The notes under the pieces: model-generated | The model's input: the letters and a program-made list of their open reading frames with translations, nothing else | What the model was told of the DNA's origin: nothing | The model's database searches: none | Position numbers and translations under genes: made by a program | Part shown: positions 38,101 to 45,825 of the stretch, piece by piece | Position numbering within the stretch: position 1 is the stretch's first letter | Layout of the letters: each line of letters opens with the position of its first letter | Source: G965267335 sp965267335 | GTDB taxonomy: Bacteria > Bacteroidota > Bacteroidia > Cytophagales > JAAEPT01 | Direction: 5' to 3' | Assembly: GCA_965267335.1 (NCBI GenBank) | Contig: OZ253953.1 | Span: 682,001-746,000 of the forward strand | DNA: 64,000 bases

Positions 38101-38722
38101 AGTTACTGATCAGAACATTACGATTACCGATTTATCCCAAAGTGGAACGTATACGGTACGTGAAACGAGCGCGGTATGTGGTTCGGTGACAAGTAGCACC
38201 TCATCCACGGTGACGGTGAATGCGATTCCTACAGTAGATGCAGGAAACGCACCGGACCCCCACTTCTTAGGTGAGACATCGACCTTATCGGGAAGTTCGA
38301 ATGGTACAACGTTCAGCTGGACACCAGCAGCAGAGGCGCTGACACCAACGAGTCTGACTACCGATATAGTCTCAACGACTAGTCAGTACTTCACGCTGAC
38401 AGCCAGCAATGGTAGTTGTAGCAGCAGTGACAGTGTGTATGTGGAAGTGATCTTACCACTGACGATTCCAAATGTGTTCACCCCGAATGATGATACCGAG
38501 AATGACACCTGGGTGATCGATGGGTTGGAGACGTACAGCAATGCGACCGTACAGGTGTTCAACCGTTGGGGGAATGAAGTATTTAAGAGTATCGGAGTGT
38601 ATGAACCCTGGGATGGTACGCGCAGAGGGTCCTTAGTACCGGTTCATACCTACTACTACATCATAGACCTGGGCATCGAAGGACTACCAACCTACACCGG
38701 AAGTGTTACTTTGGTGAGGTAG
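32153..38722 (+). CDS. Giant T9SS type B adhesin-like protein, copy 1
   Basis: A 2189-residue protein; the ATG at 32153 is chosen, and the TTG just before it is an unlikely start. Signal peptide about 1-34 (ends A-Y-S-Q). An N-terminal head of about 190 residues (35-225) has a jelly-roll look with paired cysteines (C-P-G-C, C-T-N-C) and the motif D-H-T-S-G-T-G-N-Y-L, reminiscent of MAM or carbohydrate-binding modules. Ig-like domains follow, then four 84-residue repeats (about 713-1048), three repeats of about 266 residues (about 1052-1850), more Ig-like units, and the type B sorting domain (about 2105-2189). It is nearly identical to the next gene from 33331 onward. Probable role is surface adhesion; the ligand is unknown. 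Confidence 0.85.
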   Translation: MEVIQKLILRQAKQVYTAVVMLSLFCFGQFAYSQCTNIPVAQAVVNGDFEAGNTGFTTDYNEFTPVYCPGWTPPDYCAWSGPGDYLVDTANNKLCPGCWTEPGDHTSGTGNYLIVDGASTPGQVVWEQTVTVETFQTYYFSAWAVSLLGTQPAQLQFYVDGSPIGPLTDMSGFAVGTWVQISDTWLSGASTTATIQLINQRSGCTNCNDFGIDDISFINGCQNVSAGPVPDLGADFSICETSGNVTLNSGLSSGSGNFYWYEGTSNPQTVLVSADPSANTYSISSPGTYRVCFDDGVTCAASSTVVVDDNLNVDLGPDLDLCSPASYTLDAGVTGPALSYSWTVPGGATNPGNSQTATADVAGNYEVTVSGPSGAGPPAWSCSATDDVDVTSSLPSDPGTNTYCDGGGTLTTLEVDGVNNYDWWEDASGTIALSNSTTPGVTVDWTPPVVTTGDQTFYITSSETTPVPGGNPFGPSGSAHNVSPTTTDFSTYVSVLFQSFDVFVGTWTGGCGAAGSTTSITFEAERQSNSQVFTHTQTVNCGSNNTINAGWTLPADDYVLRAAAGTGEQFGYASAYEGTPTLYSISGVIDITGYGSANYQGQFKNWVIEQSAACDPVPVVVQAVACCANPAATASADFAVCEGDNLDVSVPTAVGGETYNWTGPNGFSGSTTSASINVSGSATTAMEGWYYVSITTAGCSSPGDMDSLYVTVNEKPTDPTITVNPNQTTFCEGETYDLTASSTVGSGTITYTWSGDGSGTTNPLSGTTTAGSYNYIVTATANGCTADNTGSQAITVNEKPTDPTITVNPNQTTFCAGEAYDLTASSTVGSGTITYTWSGDGSGTTNPLSGTTTAGSYNYIVTATANGCDADNTASQAITVNEKPTDPTITVNPNQTTFCAGEAYDLTASSTVGSGTITYTWSGDGSGTTNPLSGTTTAGSYNYIVTATANGCDADNTASQAITVNEKPTDPTITVNPNQTTFCEGETYDLTASSTVGSGTITYTWSGDGSGTTNPLSGTTTAGSYNYIVTATANGCDADNTASQGITVNAIPTATISGGGDICNDGVTTANLSIDFTGTAPFSVDVERNAGAFSTENTSSDPHTVTTTQDGTYTITNLSDGNCAGTTSGTATVSYYDDVVATASMECDDVNAALANDEFQIRVTVTQGDLASINITELTAHGVNFTDQGGGVWLSDAINETNSVDINVTDANDCNGGVDITGLQQQCSCPATGTITLTGSDPVCPGDNSSLEVQFSTTVGSGPFNVTVTHPISGASTTNSATSPLSITINEVGAYSATIEDVGNGCTVSATGSVSLSNHTPPTATISGTETICNDGVTTANLSIDFTGTAPFSVDVERNAGAFSTESTSSDPHTVTTTQDGTYTITNLSDGNCAGTTSGTATVSYYDDVVATAAMECDDVNAALANDEFQIRVTVTQGDLASINITELTAHGVNFTDQGGGVWLSDAVNELNSVDINVTDANDCNGGIDITGLQQQCTCPTTATATITGTNPICPGGSSTLEVSFAGGTGPFDVTLTEPSGTQNQTSVTSPATFTISDAGTYTATVTNNGDACDANTAGVDLTEHTPPTATISGTETICNDGVTTANLSIDFTGTAPFSVDVERNAGAFSTESTSSDPHTVTTTQDGTYTITNLSDGNCAGTTSGTATVSYYDDVVATAAMECDDVNAALADDEFQIRVTVTQGDLASINITELTAHGVNFADLGGGVWLSDAVNESNTVDINVTDANDCNGGIDITGLQRQCSCPTTATATITGSNPICPTGSSTLEVSFTGGTGPFDVTVTGPSGALPTVSGATSPETFTISDAGDYTVVVDNIGDACFGNDGPVTLSHHTVPTSTVSGGGTICDNGSDQATVTVTLTGTGPFNFTYDDGTTATPVTTSSNPHDILTMTAGTYTITAISDANCTGTPDASSATVTTVTPPDPQVNDPGTSFCDGQGSYTLSASNITPGNSYEWLLNGSSTGVTDQNITITDLSQSGTYTVRETSAVCGSVTSSTSSTVTVNAIPTVDAGNAPDPHFLGETSTLSGSSNGTTFSWTPAAEALTPTSLTTDIVSTTSQYFTLTASNGSCSSSDSVYVEVILPLTIPNVFTPNDDTENDTWVIDGLETYSNATVQVFNRWGNEVFKSIGVYEPWDGTRRGSLVPVHTYYYIIDLGIEGLPTYTGSVTLVR
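34289..35296 (+). repeat. Four tandem 252-bp repeats, first adhesin-like gene
   Basis: Four exactly spaced units starting at 34289, 34541, 34793 and 35045. Each encodes 84 residues opening N-E-K-P-T-D-P-T-I-T-V-N-P-N. Units two and three are almost the same in DNA; differences are mostly synonymous. Confidence 0.9.
35306..37706 (+). repeat. Three tandem repeats of about 0.8 kb, first adhesin-like gene
   Basis: Units begin near 35306, 36116 and 36914. Each encodes about 266-270 residues opening P-T-A-T-I-S-G and containing Y-Y-D-D-V-V-A-T-A and T-E-L-T-A-H-G-V-N-F. The first two-thirds of each unit is nearly identical; the last third differs. Confidence 0.85.
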
Positions 38723-38730
38723 AAGATAAT

Positions 38731-38774
38731 TACCGTTGTGTCTGTGGTTAGTTTGCAGACACAACGGTATTTTT
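38731..38774 (+). terminator. Strong Rho-independent terminator after the first adhesin-like gene
   Basis: A perfect 14-base stem TACCGTTGTGTCTG / CAGACACAACGGTA with an 11-base loop, followed by TTTTTC, eight bases after the stop codon. It isolates this gene from the next. Confidence 0.85.
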
Positions 38775-38803
38775 CAAACAATTTTTGCATAATTTTCACT
38801 TAC

Positions 38804-38830
38804 CTTCTATATGTTTTACGTATATAGAAG
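38804..38830. other. Leader inverted repeat before second adhesin-like gene
   Basis: CTTCTATAT and ATATAGAAG form a perfect nine-base inverted repeat around a nine-base loop, about 120 bp before the second adhesin-like gene. There is no T-run after it, so it may be an operator or a 5' leader structure. Function unknown. Confidence 0.4.
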
Positions 38831-38952
38831 TACCGACAAGTGCTTTATAGCAGTTGTAACCTTACCAAAATACGTATTAGAGACTGAAATGTGTTCATGA
38901 GAATCTTTATTCTTATGGGGAGGCTGCAATTATTTGACAGAACCAAAGCAAG

Positions 38953-41900
38953 ATGAGGATAGTATTAAAAAAGCACATTAAACTCCTTCTGAGTATATTA
39001 TTACTTATTCCAATATCTCATAAGGCAACTTCACAATGTACCAACATACCTGTAGAAGAAGCTGTAATTAATGGTGATTTTGAGGACGGTTATGACCCAA
39101 TGCTTGGGCAACCAGCCTATTTGGAATTTGATGGTTACTGGCCAACAACAGAAGTACAGGATATGTATGATGGTACCAATTGTTATTACTCCACAAAAAA
39201 TGCTGTATGGATTGATAATAGTAATCATACGATGACCTTAGGTTGTGTAGGTACGGTTACTCAATTTCCATTCTGTCCGAATTGTTTTGATTTGGATCAC
39301 GATCATACATTGGGAACTGCTGAAGGACATTACTTGGCGATTGACTCCTGGACGGGAGGTAGCCCAGGCTCATCTTTACCGGACTCCGATCCTGCAGGTC
39401 TTGGAGTAATTAACTGGAGACAAACGGTAAACGTATATCCATCACAAACTTATTATTTTTCCGCATGGGCAGCGAGCTGGAACAGTGGAAGTCCGGCTCA
39501 ATTAAGATTCTTTGTTCAGTGGTTAGACGGTGGAGGAAGTCCTATTGGAGCTGAACTGGAGCTGGGTGCAACCGCATTTGATTTATCAGCATATCCGACT
39601 AATCAATGGAATCAGTTTTACGAGCAGGTACCAACTGCTTCACCTCCGACAGCGGCTCAGGCTGTTCTCACAATTAGAAATCAGAACAATACACTTGTAG
39701 GAAACGATTTTGCCTTAGATGACATATCATTCATAAACGGATGCCAAAATGTATCGGGTGGCCCACAACCTGATTTGGGTGATGATGTTACCTTCTGTAG
39801 AGTTGGTAATAGTATTACACTTGATGCCGGAATTTCTGATGCCGGCTCCTATTACTGGTATGAAGGTTCTGGGGCTACTCAAACTCAGTTGAATCAATTC
39901 GGTGAGGCCAATGATTTTACTCATGTAATTACTACGGCTGGAACTTATAGAGTCTGTTTTGATGATGGAGTAAACTGTAATAAGAATGATGTGATCGTTG
40001 TTACTGATACTTTGGATATTGATATTCCGGATTATCATTTATGTTCTCCCGCTTCATATACGGCTGATGCAGGTCTTTCGCTTCCGATATCTTCAATAAC
40101 CTCCGTGGATTGGACGGGTAATTCTGGCAATGTAAGCAACAGCAGTACTTATACAGTAGATGCTGCGGGTGTACACAATTTAAGCATTGTTTCAGCAGGA
40201 GGATATAACTGTGATGTGAATGAAAATTTCACAGTTACTTCTGATCTCCCCAGTGATCCTGGTACGAACACTTATTGTGACGGAGGGGGTACGCTGACGA
40301 CTTTGGAGGTAGATGGAGTAAACAATTATGATTGGTGGGAGGATGCATCAGGAACGATTGCGTTATCGAATAGTACGACACCGGGAGTGACGGTGGATTG
40401 GACTCCTCCAGTAGTGACCACTGGAGACCAGACATTTTACATAACAAGTTCAGAGACGACTCCAGTACCGGGAGGTAATCCATTTGGTCCGAGTGGTTCT
40501 GCTCATAATGTTTCCCCTACAACGACAGATTTTAGTACTTATGTATCAGTATTATTTCAGTCCTTTGATGTGTTTGTAGGAACGTGGACAGGCGGATGTG
40601 GCGCTGCGGGTTCAACCACATCGATCACGTTTGAGGCAGAGCGTCAGAGTAATAGCCAGGTATTTACGCATACACAGACAGTGAATTGTGGATCAAACAA
40701 TACAATTAACGCAGGATGGACATTACCGGCAGATGACTATGTTCTTAGAGCAGCAGCAGGAACAGGAGAGCAATTTGGATATGCTTCTGCCTATGAAGGG
40801 ACACCGACATTGTACTCCATATCAGGGGTTATAGATATTACAGGTTATGGGTCTGCTAATTATCAGGGGCAATTTAAGAATTGGGTAATAGAGCAAAGTG
40901 CAGCCTGTGATCCAGTACCGGTTGTGGTACAGGCGGTAGCGTGTTGTGCAAATCCTGCAGCGACTGCATCAGCCGACTTTGCGGTATGTGAAGGAGACAA
41001 TCTGGATGTATCAGTGCCAACGGCAGTAGGAGGCGAGACCTATAACTGGACAGGCCCTAATGGATTTTCGGGTTCAACGACCTCGGCAAGTATTAATGTA
41101 AGCGGCAGTGCTACGACCGCGATGGAAGGTTGGTACTATGTAAGCATAACGACAGCAGGATGTTCTTCACCGGGTGATATGGATTCATTGTATGTTACGG
41201 TGAACGAAAAGCCAACAGACCCTACTATTACAGTGAATCCCAACCAAACGACCTTCTGTGAGGGCGAGACGTATGATCTTACGGCCTCAAGTACGGTAGG
41301 TTCCGGTACGATCACCTATACCTGGAGCGGAGATGGTTCAGGTACAACTAACCCATTGTCAGGCACAACAACGGCTGGTAGTTATAACTATATTGTAACA
41401 GCCACAGCGAATGGTTGTACAGCTGACAACACGGGTTCTCAAGCAATTACGGTTAATGAAAAGCCAACAGACCCAACAATAACGGTAAACCCTAACCAAA
41501 CGACCTTCTGTGCAGGTGAAGCGTATGACCTTACGGCTTCAAGTACGGTAGGTTCCGGAACGATCACCTATACCTGGAGTGGAGATGGCTCAGGTACGAC
41601 TAACCCATTATCAGGCACAACAACGGCTGGCAGCTATAACTATATTGTAACAGCCACAGCGAATGGTTGTGATGCAGACAATACTGCTTCCCAAGCAATT
41701 ACGGTGAACGAAAAGCCAACAGACCCAACGATAACAGTAAATCCTAACCAAACGACCTTCTGTGCAGGTGAAGCGTATGATCTTACGGCCTCAAGTACGG
41801 TAGGTTCCGGAACGATCACCTATACCTGGAGTGGAGATGGATCGGGTACGACTAACCCATTGTCAGGCACAACAACGGCTGGCAGCTATAACTATATTGT

Positions 41901-44900
41901 AACAGCCACAGCAAATGGTTGTGATGCAGACAATACCGCCTCACAGGCGATCACGGTTAATGAAAAGCCAACAGACCCAACAATAACGGTAAATCCTAAC
42001 CAAACGACCTTCTGTGAGGGCGAGACGTATGATCTTACAGCCTCAAGTACGGTAGGTTCCGGTACGATCACCTATACCTGGAGTGGAGATGGATCGGGTA
42101 CGACTAATCCATTATCCGGCACAACAACAGCTGGTAGCTATAACTATATTGTGACAGCCACAGCAAATGGTTGTGATGCAGACAACACCGCCTCCCAGGG
42201 CATCACGGTCAATGCGATTCCAACAGCTACGATCTCGGGAGGAGGAGACATCTGTAATGACGGAGTGACGACAGCAAACTTAAGCATTGACTTTACGGGT
42301 ACCGCACCGTTTAGTGTAGATGTAGAAAGAAACGCAGGAGCGTTCTCAACAGAAAACACGAGTTCAGACCCACATACAGTGACTACAACACAGGATGGAA
42401 CGTATACGATTACGAATCTGTCAGATGGTAACTGTGCGGGCACGACCTCAGGCACCGCGACAGTGAGCTACTATGACGATGTAGTAGCAACAGCAAGTAT
42501 GGAATGTGATGATGTAAACGCAGCACTGGCCAATGATGAGTTCCAGATCAGAGTGACAGTAACCCAGGGAGACCTGGCCAGCATCAACATCACAGAACTT
42601 ACCGCCCATGGAGTAAACTTCACCGACCAGGGAGGCGGAGTATGGCTATCGGATGCGATCAATGAAACCAACTCAGTAGACATCAATGTGACCGATGCAA
42701 ATGATTGTAACGGAGGAGTAGATATTACCGGTTTGCAGCAACAATGCTCATGCCCGGCCACAGGAACAATTACGTTAACCGGATCAGACCCTGTATGTCC
42801 TGGAGACAATAGCAGCCTTGAGGTTCAGTTCAGTACGACAGTAGGATCAGGTCCATTTAATGTTACGGTAACCCACCCGATCAGTGGAGCAAGTACGACC
42901 AACAGCGCCACCTCACCGCTATCGATAACGATCAACGAAGTAGGGGCCTACTCAGCCACGATCGAAGATGTAGGCAATGGTTGTACGGTATCAGCAACAG
43001 GAAGTGTGTCACTAAGCAACCACACCCCACCGACCGCTACAATCTCGGGCACCGAAACCATCTGTAATGACGGAGTGACGACAGCGAACCTAAGCATTGA
43101 CTTTACGGGAACAGCACCGTTTAGTGTAGATGTAGAAAGAAACGCAGGAGCGTTCTCAACAGAAAGTACGAGTTCAGACCCACATACAGTGACAACAACA
43201 CAGGATGGAACGTATACGATTACGAACCTGTCAGATGGCAACTGTGCGGGCACGACCTCAGGCACCGCGACAGTGAGCTACTATGACGATGTAGTAGCAA
43301 CAGCAGCCATGGAATGTGATGATGTAAACGCAGCTTTAGCCAATGATGAGTTCCAGATCAGAGTGACAGTAACCCAGGGAGACCTGGCCAGCATCAACAT
43401 CACAGAACTTACCGCCCATGGAGTGAACTTCACCGACCAGGGAGGAGGAGTATGGTTATCAGACGCAGTAAACGAATTAAACTCAGTAGACATCAATGTG
43501 ACCGATGCGAATGACTGTAACGGAGGGATAGACATCACCGGCCTTCAACAGCAGTGTACGTGTCCGACCACAGCAACAGCGACCATCACAGGCACCAACC
43601 CGATCTGTCCGGGAGGTAGCAGTACGCTAGAAGTAAGCTTCGCAGGAGGAACAGGTCCTTTTGATGTAACATTAACAGAACCAAGCGGTACCCAGAACCA
43701 AACTAGTGTAACCTCACCGGCCACGTTTACGATATCAGACGCAGGAACCTATACGGCAACAGTAACCAATAACGGAGACGCCTGTGATGCGAATACTGCA
43801 GGGGTAGACTTAACCGAGCATACCCCACCGACCGCTACAATCTCGGGTACAGAAACCATCTGTAATGACGGAGTAACGACAGCGAACCTAAGCATTGACT
43901 TTACGGGAACAGCACCATTCAGTGTAGATGTAGAAAGAAACGCAGGGGCGTTCTCAACAGAAAGCACGAGTTCAGACCCACATACAGTGACAACAACACA
44001 GGATGGAACGTATACGATTACGAACCTGTCAGATGGCAACTGTGCGGGCACGACCTCAGGCACCGCGACAGTGAGCTACTATGACGATGTAGTAGCAACA
44101 GCAGCCATGGAATGTGATGATGTAAACGCAGCACTAGCCGATGATGAGTTCCAGATCAGAGTGACGGTAACACAGGGAGACCTGGCCAGCATCAACATCA
44201 CAGAACTTACCGCCCATGGCGTGAACTTCGCAGACCTGGGAGGAGGCGTATGGCTATCAGATGCAGTAAACGAATCAAACACAGTAGACATCAATGTGAC
44301 CGATGCGAATGACTGTAACGGAGGGATAGATATCACAGGTTTACAGCGACAGTGTAGCTGTCCGACCACAGCAACAGCGACCATCACAGGAAGCAATCCG
44401 ATCTGTCCAACAGGTAGCAGTACGCTAGAAGTAAGCTTCACAGGAGGAACAGGCCCTTTTGATGTAACAGTGACTGGCCCATCAGGAGCGTTACCGACAG
44501 TAAGTGGAGCGACCTCACCAGAAACCTTTACAATATCGGATGCAGGAGATTATACGGTAGTGGTAGATAACATAGGAGATGCTTGCTTTGGTAATGATGG
44601 TCCGGTGACACTAAGTCATCATACAGTACCGACTAGTACAGTTAGTGGAGGCGGTACGATCTGTGACAATGGTTCAGACCAGGCTACTGTAACGGTTACA
44701 TTAACAGGTACAGGACCGTTTAACTTTACTTATGACGATGGTACAACGGCAACACCAGTAACCACATCGAGCAACCCCCATGACATCCTGACGATGACAG
44801 CAGGGACTTATACGATAACAGCGATCAGTGATGCAAACTGTACGGGCACCCCTGACGCAAGCAGTGCGACAGTAACGACAGTGACACCACCAGATCCACA

Positions 44901-45636
44901 GGTTAATGATCCTGGAACAAGCTTCTGTGATGGTCAGGGTAGCTACACATTAAGCGCCTCAAACATCACACCGGGTAATAGTTATGAGTGGTTGTTGAAT
45001 GGATCCTCTACAGGAGTTACTGATCAGAACATTACGATTACCGATTTATCCCAAAGTGGAACGTATACGGTACGTGAAACGAGCGCGGTATGTGGTTCGG
45101 TGACAAGTAGCACCTCATCCACGGTGACGGTGAATGCGATTCCTACAGTAGATGCAGGAAACTCTCCGGACCCCCACTTCTTAGGTGAGACATCGACCTT
45201 ATCGGGAAGTTCGAATGGTACAACGTTCAGCTGGACACCAGCAGCAGAGGCGCTGACACCAACGAGTCTGACTACCGATATAGTCTCAACGACTAGTCAA
45301 TACTTTACGCTGACAGCCAGCAATGGTAGTTGTAGCAGCAGTGACAGTGTGTATGTGGAAGTGATCTTACCACTGACGATTCCAAATGTGTTCACCCCGA
45401 ATGATGATACCGAGAATGACACCTGGGTGATCGATGGGTTGGAAACGTACAGCAATGCGACCGTACAGGTGTTCAACCGTTGGGGGAATGAAGTATTTAA
45501 GAGTATCGGAGTGTATGAGCCCTGGGATGGTACGCGCAGAGGGTCCTTAGTACCGGTTCATACCTACTACTACATCATAGACCTGGGCATCGAAGGACTA
45601 CCAACCTACACCGGAAGTGTTACTTTGGTGAGATAA
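38953..45636 (+). CDS. Giant T9SS type B adhesin-like protein, copy 2
   Basis: A 2227-residue paralogue of the gene before it. Signal peptide about 1-27. The N-terminal head (about 28-260) aligns with that of copy 1 in pattern (C-T-N-I-P-V, I-N-G-D-F-E, Y-Y-F-S-A-W-A, F-A-L-D-D-I-S-F-I-N-G-C-Q-N-V) but is strongly diverged and longer, with different cysteine spacing (C-P-N-C) and a D-H-D-H-T motif. From about residue 431 the protein is the same as copy 1 except for one visible change (N-A-P-D-P-H in copy 1, N-S-P-D-P-H here). It ends in the same type B sorting domain (about 2143-2227). Probable surface adhesin with a different binding head on the same stalk. Confidence 0.85.
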   Translation: MRIVLKKHIKLLLSILLLIPISHKATSQCTNIPVEEAVINGDFEDGYDPMLGQPAYLEFDGYWPTTEVQDMYDGTNCYYSTKNAVWIDNSNHTMTLGCVGTVTQFPFCPNCFDLDHDHTLGTAEGHYLAIDSWTGGSPGSSLPDSDPAGLGVINWRQTVNVYPSQTYYFSAWAASWNSGSPAQLRFFVQWLDGGGSPIGAELELGATAFDLSAYPTNQWNQFYEQVPTASPPTAAQAVLTIRNQNNTLVGNDFALDDISFINGCQNVSGGPQPDLGDDVTFCRVGNSITLDAGISDAGSYYWYEGSGATQTQLNQFGEANDFTHVITTAGTYRVCFDDGVNCNKNDVIVVTDTLDIDIPDYHLCSPASYTADAGLSLPISSITSVDWTGNSGNVSNSSTYTVDAAGVHNLSIVSAGGYNCDVNENFTVTSDLPSDPGTNTYCDGGGTLTTLEVDGVNNYDWWEDASGTIALSNSTTPGVTVDWTPPVVTTGDQTFYITSSETTPVPGGNPFGPSGSAHNVSPTTTDFSTYVSVLFQSFDVFVGTWTGGCGAAGSTTSITFEAERQSNSQVFTHTQTVNCGSNNTINAGWTLPADDYVLRAAAGTGEQFGYASAYEGTPTLYSISGVIDITGYGSANYQGQFKNWVIEQSAACDPVPVVVQAVACCANPAATASADFAVCEGDNLDVSVPTAVGGETYNWTGPNGFSGSTTSASINVSGSATTAMEGWYYVSITTAGCSSPGDMDSLYVTVNEKPTDPTITVNPNQTTFCEGETYDLTASSTVGSGTITYTWSGDGSGTTNPLSGTTTAGSYNYIVTATANGCTADNTGSQAITVNEKPTDPTITVNPNQTTFCAGEAYDLTASSTVGSGTITYTWSGDGSGTTNPLSGTTTAGSYNYIVTATANGCDADNTASQAITVNEKPTDPTITVNPNQTTFCAGEAYDLTASSTVGSGTITYTWSGDGSGTTNPLSGTTTAGSYNYIVTATANGCDADNTASQAITVNEKPTDPTITVNPNQTTFCEGETYDLTASSTVGSGTITYTWSGDGSGTTNPLSGTTTAGSYNYIVTATANGCDADNTASQGITVNAIPTATISGGGDICNDGVTTANLSIDFTGTAPFSVDVERNAGAFSTENTSSDPHTVTTTQDGTYTITNLSDGNCAGTTSGTATVSYYDDVVATASMECDDVNAALANDEFQIRVTVTQGDLASINITELTAHGVNFTDQGGGVWLSDAINETNSVDINVTDANDCNGGVDITGLQQQCSCPATGTITLTGSDPVCPGDNSSLEVQFSTTVGSGPFNVTVTHPISGASTTNSATSPLSITINEVGAYSATIEDVGNGCTVSATGSVSLSNHTPPTATISGTETICNDGVTTANLSIDFTGTAPFSVDVERNAGAFSTESTSSDPHTVTTTQDGTYTITNLSDGNCAGTTSGTATVSYYDDVVATAAMECDDVNAALANDEFQIRVTVTQGDLASINITELTAHGVNFTDQGGGVWLSDAVNELNSVDINVTDANDCNGGIDITGLQQQCTCPTTATATITGTNPICPGGSSTLEVSFAGGTGPFDVTLTEPSGTQNQTSVTSPATFTISDAGTYTATVTNNGDACDANTAGVDLTEHTPPTATISGTETICNDGVTTANLSIDFTGTAPFSVDVERNAGAFSTESTSSDPHTVTTTQDGTYTITNLSDGNCAGTTSGTATVSYYDDVVATAAMECDDVNAALADDEFQIRVTVTQGDLASINITELTAHGVNFADLGGGVWLSDAVNESNTVDINVTDANDCNGGIDITGLQRQCSCPTTATATITGSNPICPTGSSTLEVSFTGGTGPFDVTVTGPSGALPTVSGATSPETFTISDAGDYTVVVDNIGDACFGNDGPVTLSHHTVPTSTVSGGGTICDNGSDQATVTVTLTGTGPFNFTYDDGTTATPVTTSSNPHDILTMTAGTYTITAISDANCTGTPDASSATVTTVTPPDPQVNDPGTSFCDGQGSYTLSASNITPGNSYEWLLNGSSTGVTDQNITITDLSQSGTYTVRETSAVCGSVTSSTSSTVTVNAIPTVDAGNSPDPHFLGETSTLSGSSNGTTFSWTPAAEALTPTSLTTDIVSTTSQYFTLTASNGSCSSSDSVYVEVILPLTIPNVFTPNDDTENDTWVIDGLETYSNATVQVFNRWGNEVFKSIGVYEPWDGTRRGSLVPVHTYYYIIDLGIEGLPTYTGSVTLVR
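41203..42210 (+). repeat. Four tandem 252-bp repeats, second adhesin-like gene
   Basis: Same four units as at 34289-35296, shifted by 6914 bases, with no differences seen between the two arrays. Confidence 0.9.
42220..44620 (+). repeat. Three tandem repeats of about 0.8 kb, second adhesin-like gene
   Basis: Same three units as at 35306-37706, shifted by 6914 bases. Confidence 0.85.
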
Positions 45637-45662
45637 TAAGGAAACAACAGCAAAAATATTTA

Positions 45663-45696
45663 CCCACTGCAAAGAATCCCTTGCAGTGGGTTTTTT
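45663..45696 (+). terminator. Rho-independent terminator after the second adhesin-like gene
   Basis: A perfect ten-base stem CCCACTGCAA / TTGCAGTGGG with an eight-base loop followed by six Ts, 26 bp after the stop. Confidence 0.85.
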
Positions 45697-45825
45697 ATGT
45701 ATCAGTAATCTTCCAAAAGCAGGGTACTTTTAATTTAATGCAGCTTTAGCCTTCAGTAAGCTTGTTTAGAATTTTAAAATGAATTAACTACGTATAGTCA
45801 ATTAGCGAGCAGCTACCAGGTCAGG

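Larger units (their letters stand above)
33331..38722 (+). repeat. 5.4 kb direct repeat, copy 1
   Basis: This segment covers the 3' four-fifths of the first adhesin-like gene and matches 40245-45636 at a constant offset of 6914 bases. By eye the copies differ at only eight positions, all at 38249 or later (38249, 38251, 38386, 38392, 38530, 38605, 38719, 38722). Left of 33331 the two genes have clearly diverged. Confidence 0.9.
40245..45636 (+). repeat. 5.4 kb direct repeat, copy 2
   Basis: The second copy of the segment at 33331-38722, in the same orientation and reading frame. See copy 1 for the differences. Recombination between the copies would delete 6914 bp and leave one intact hybrid gene. 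Confidence 0.9.

Noticed and set aside
33331..45636. Large direct repeat considered as a composite transposon or integrated element
   Set aside because: No transposase, integrase, terminal inverted repeats or target-site duplication was seen; the repeat edges coincide with domain edges inside the genes.
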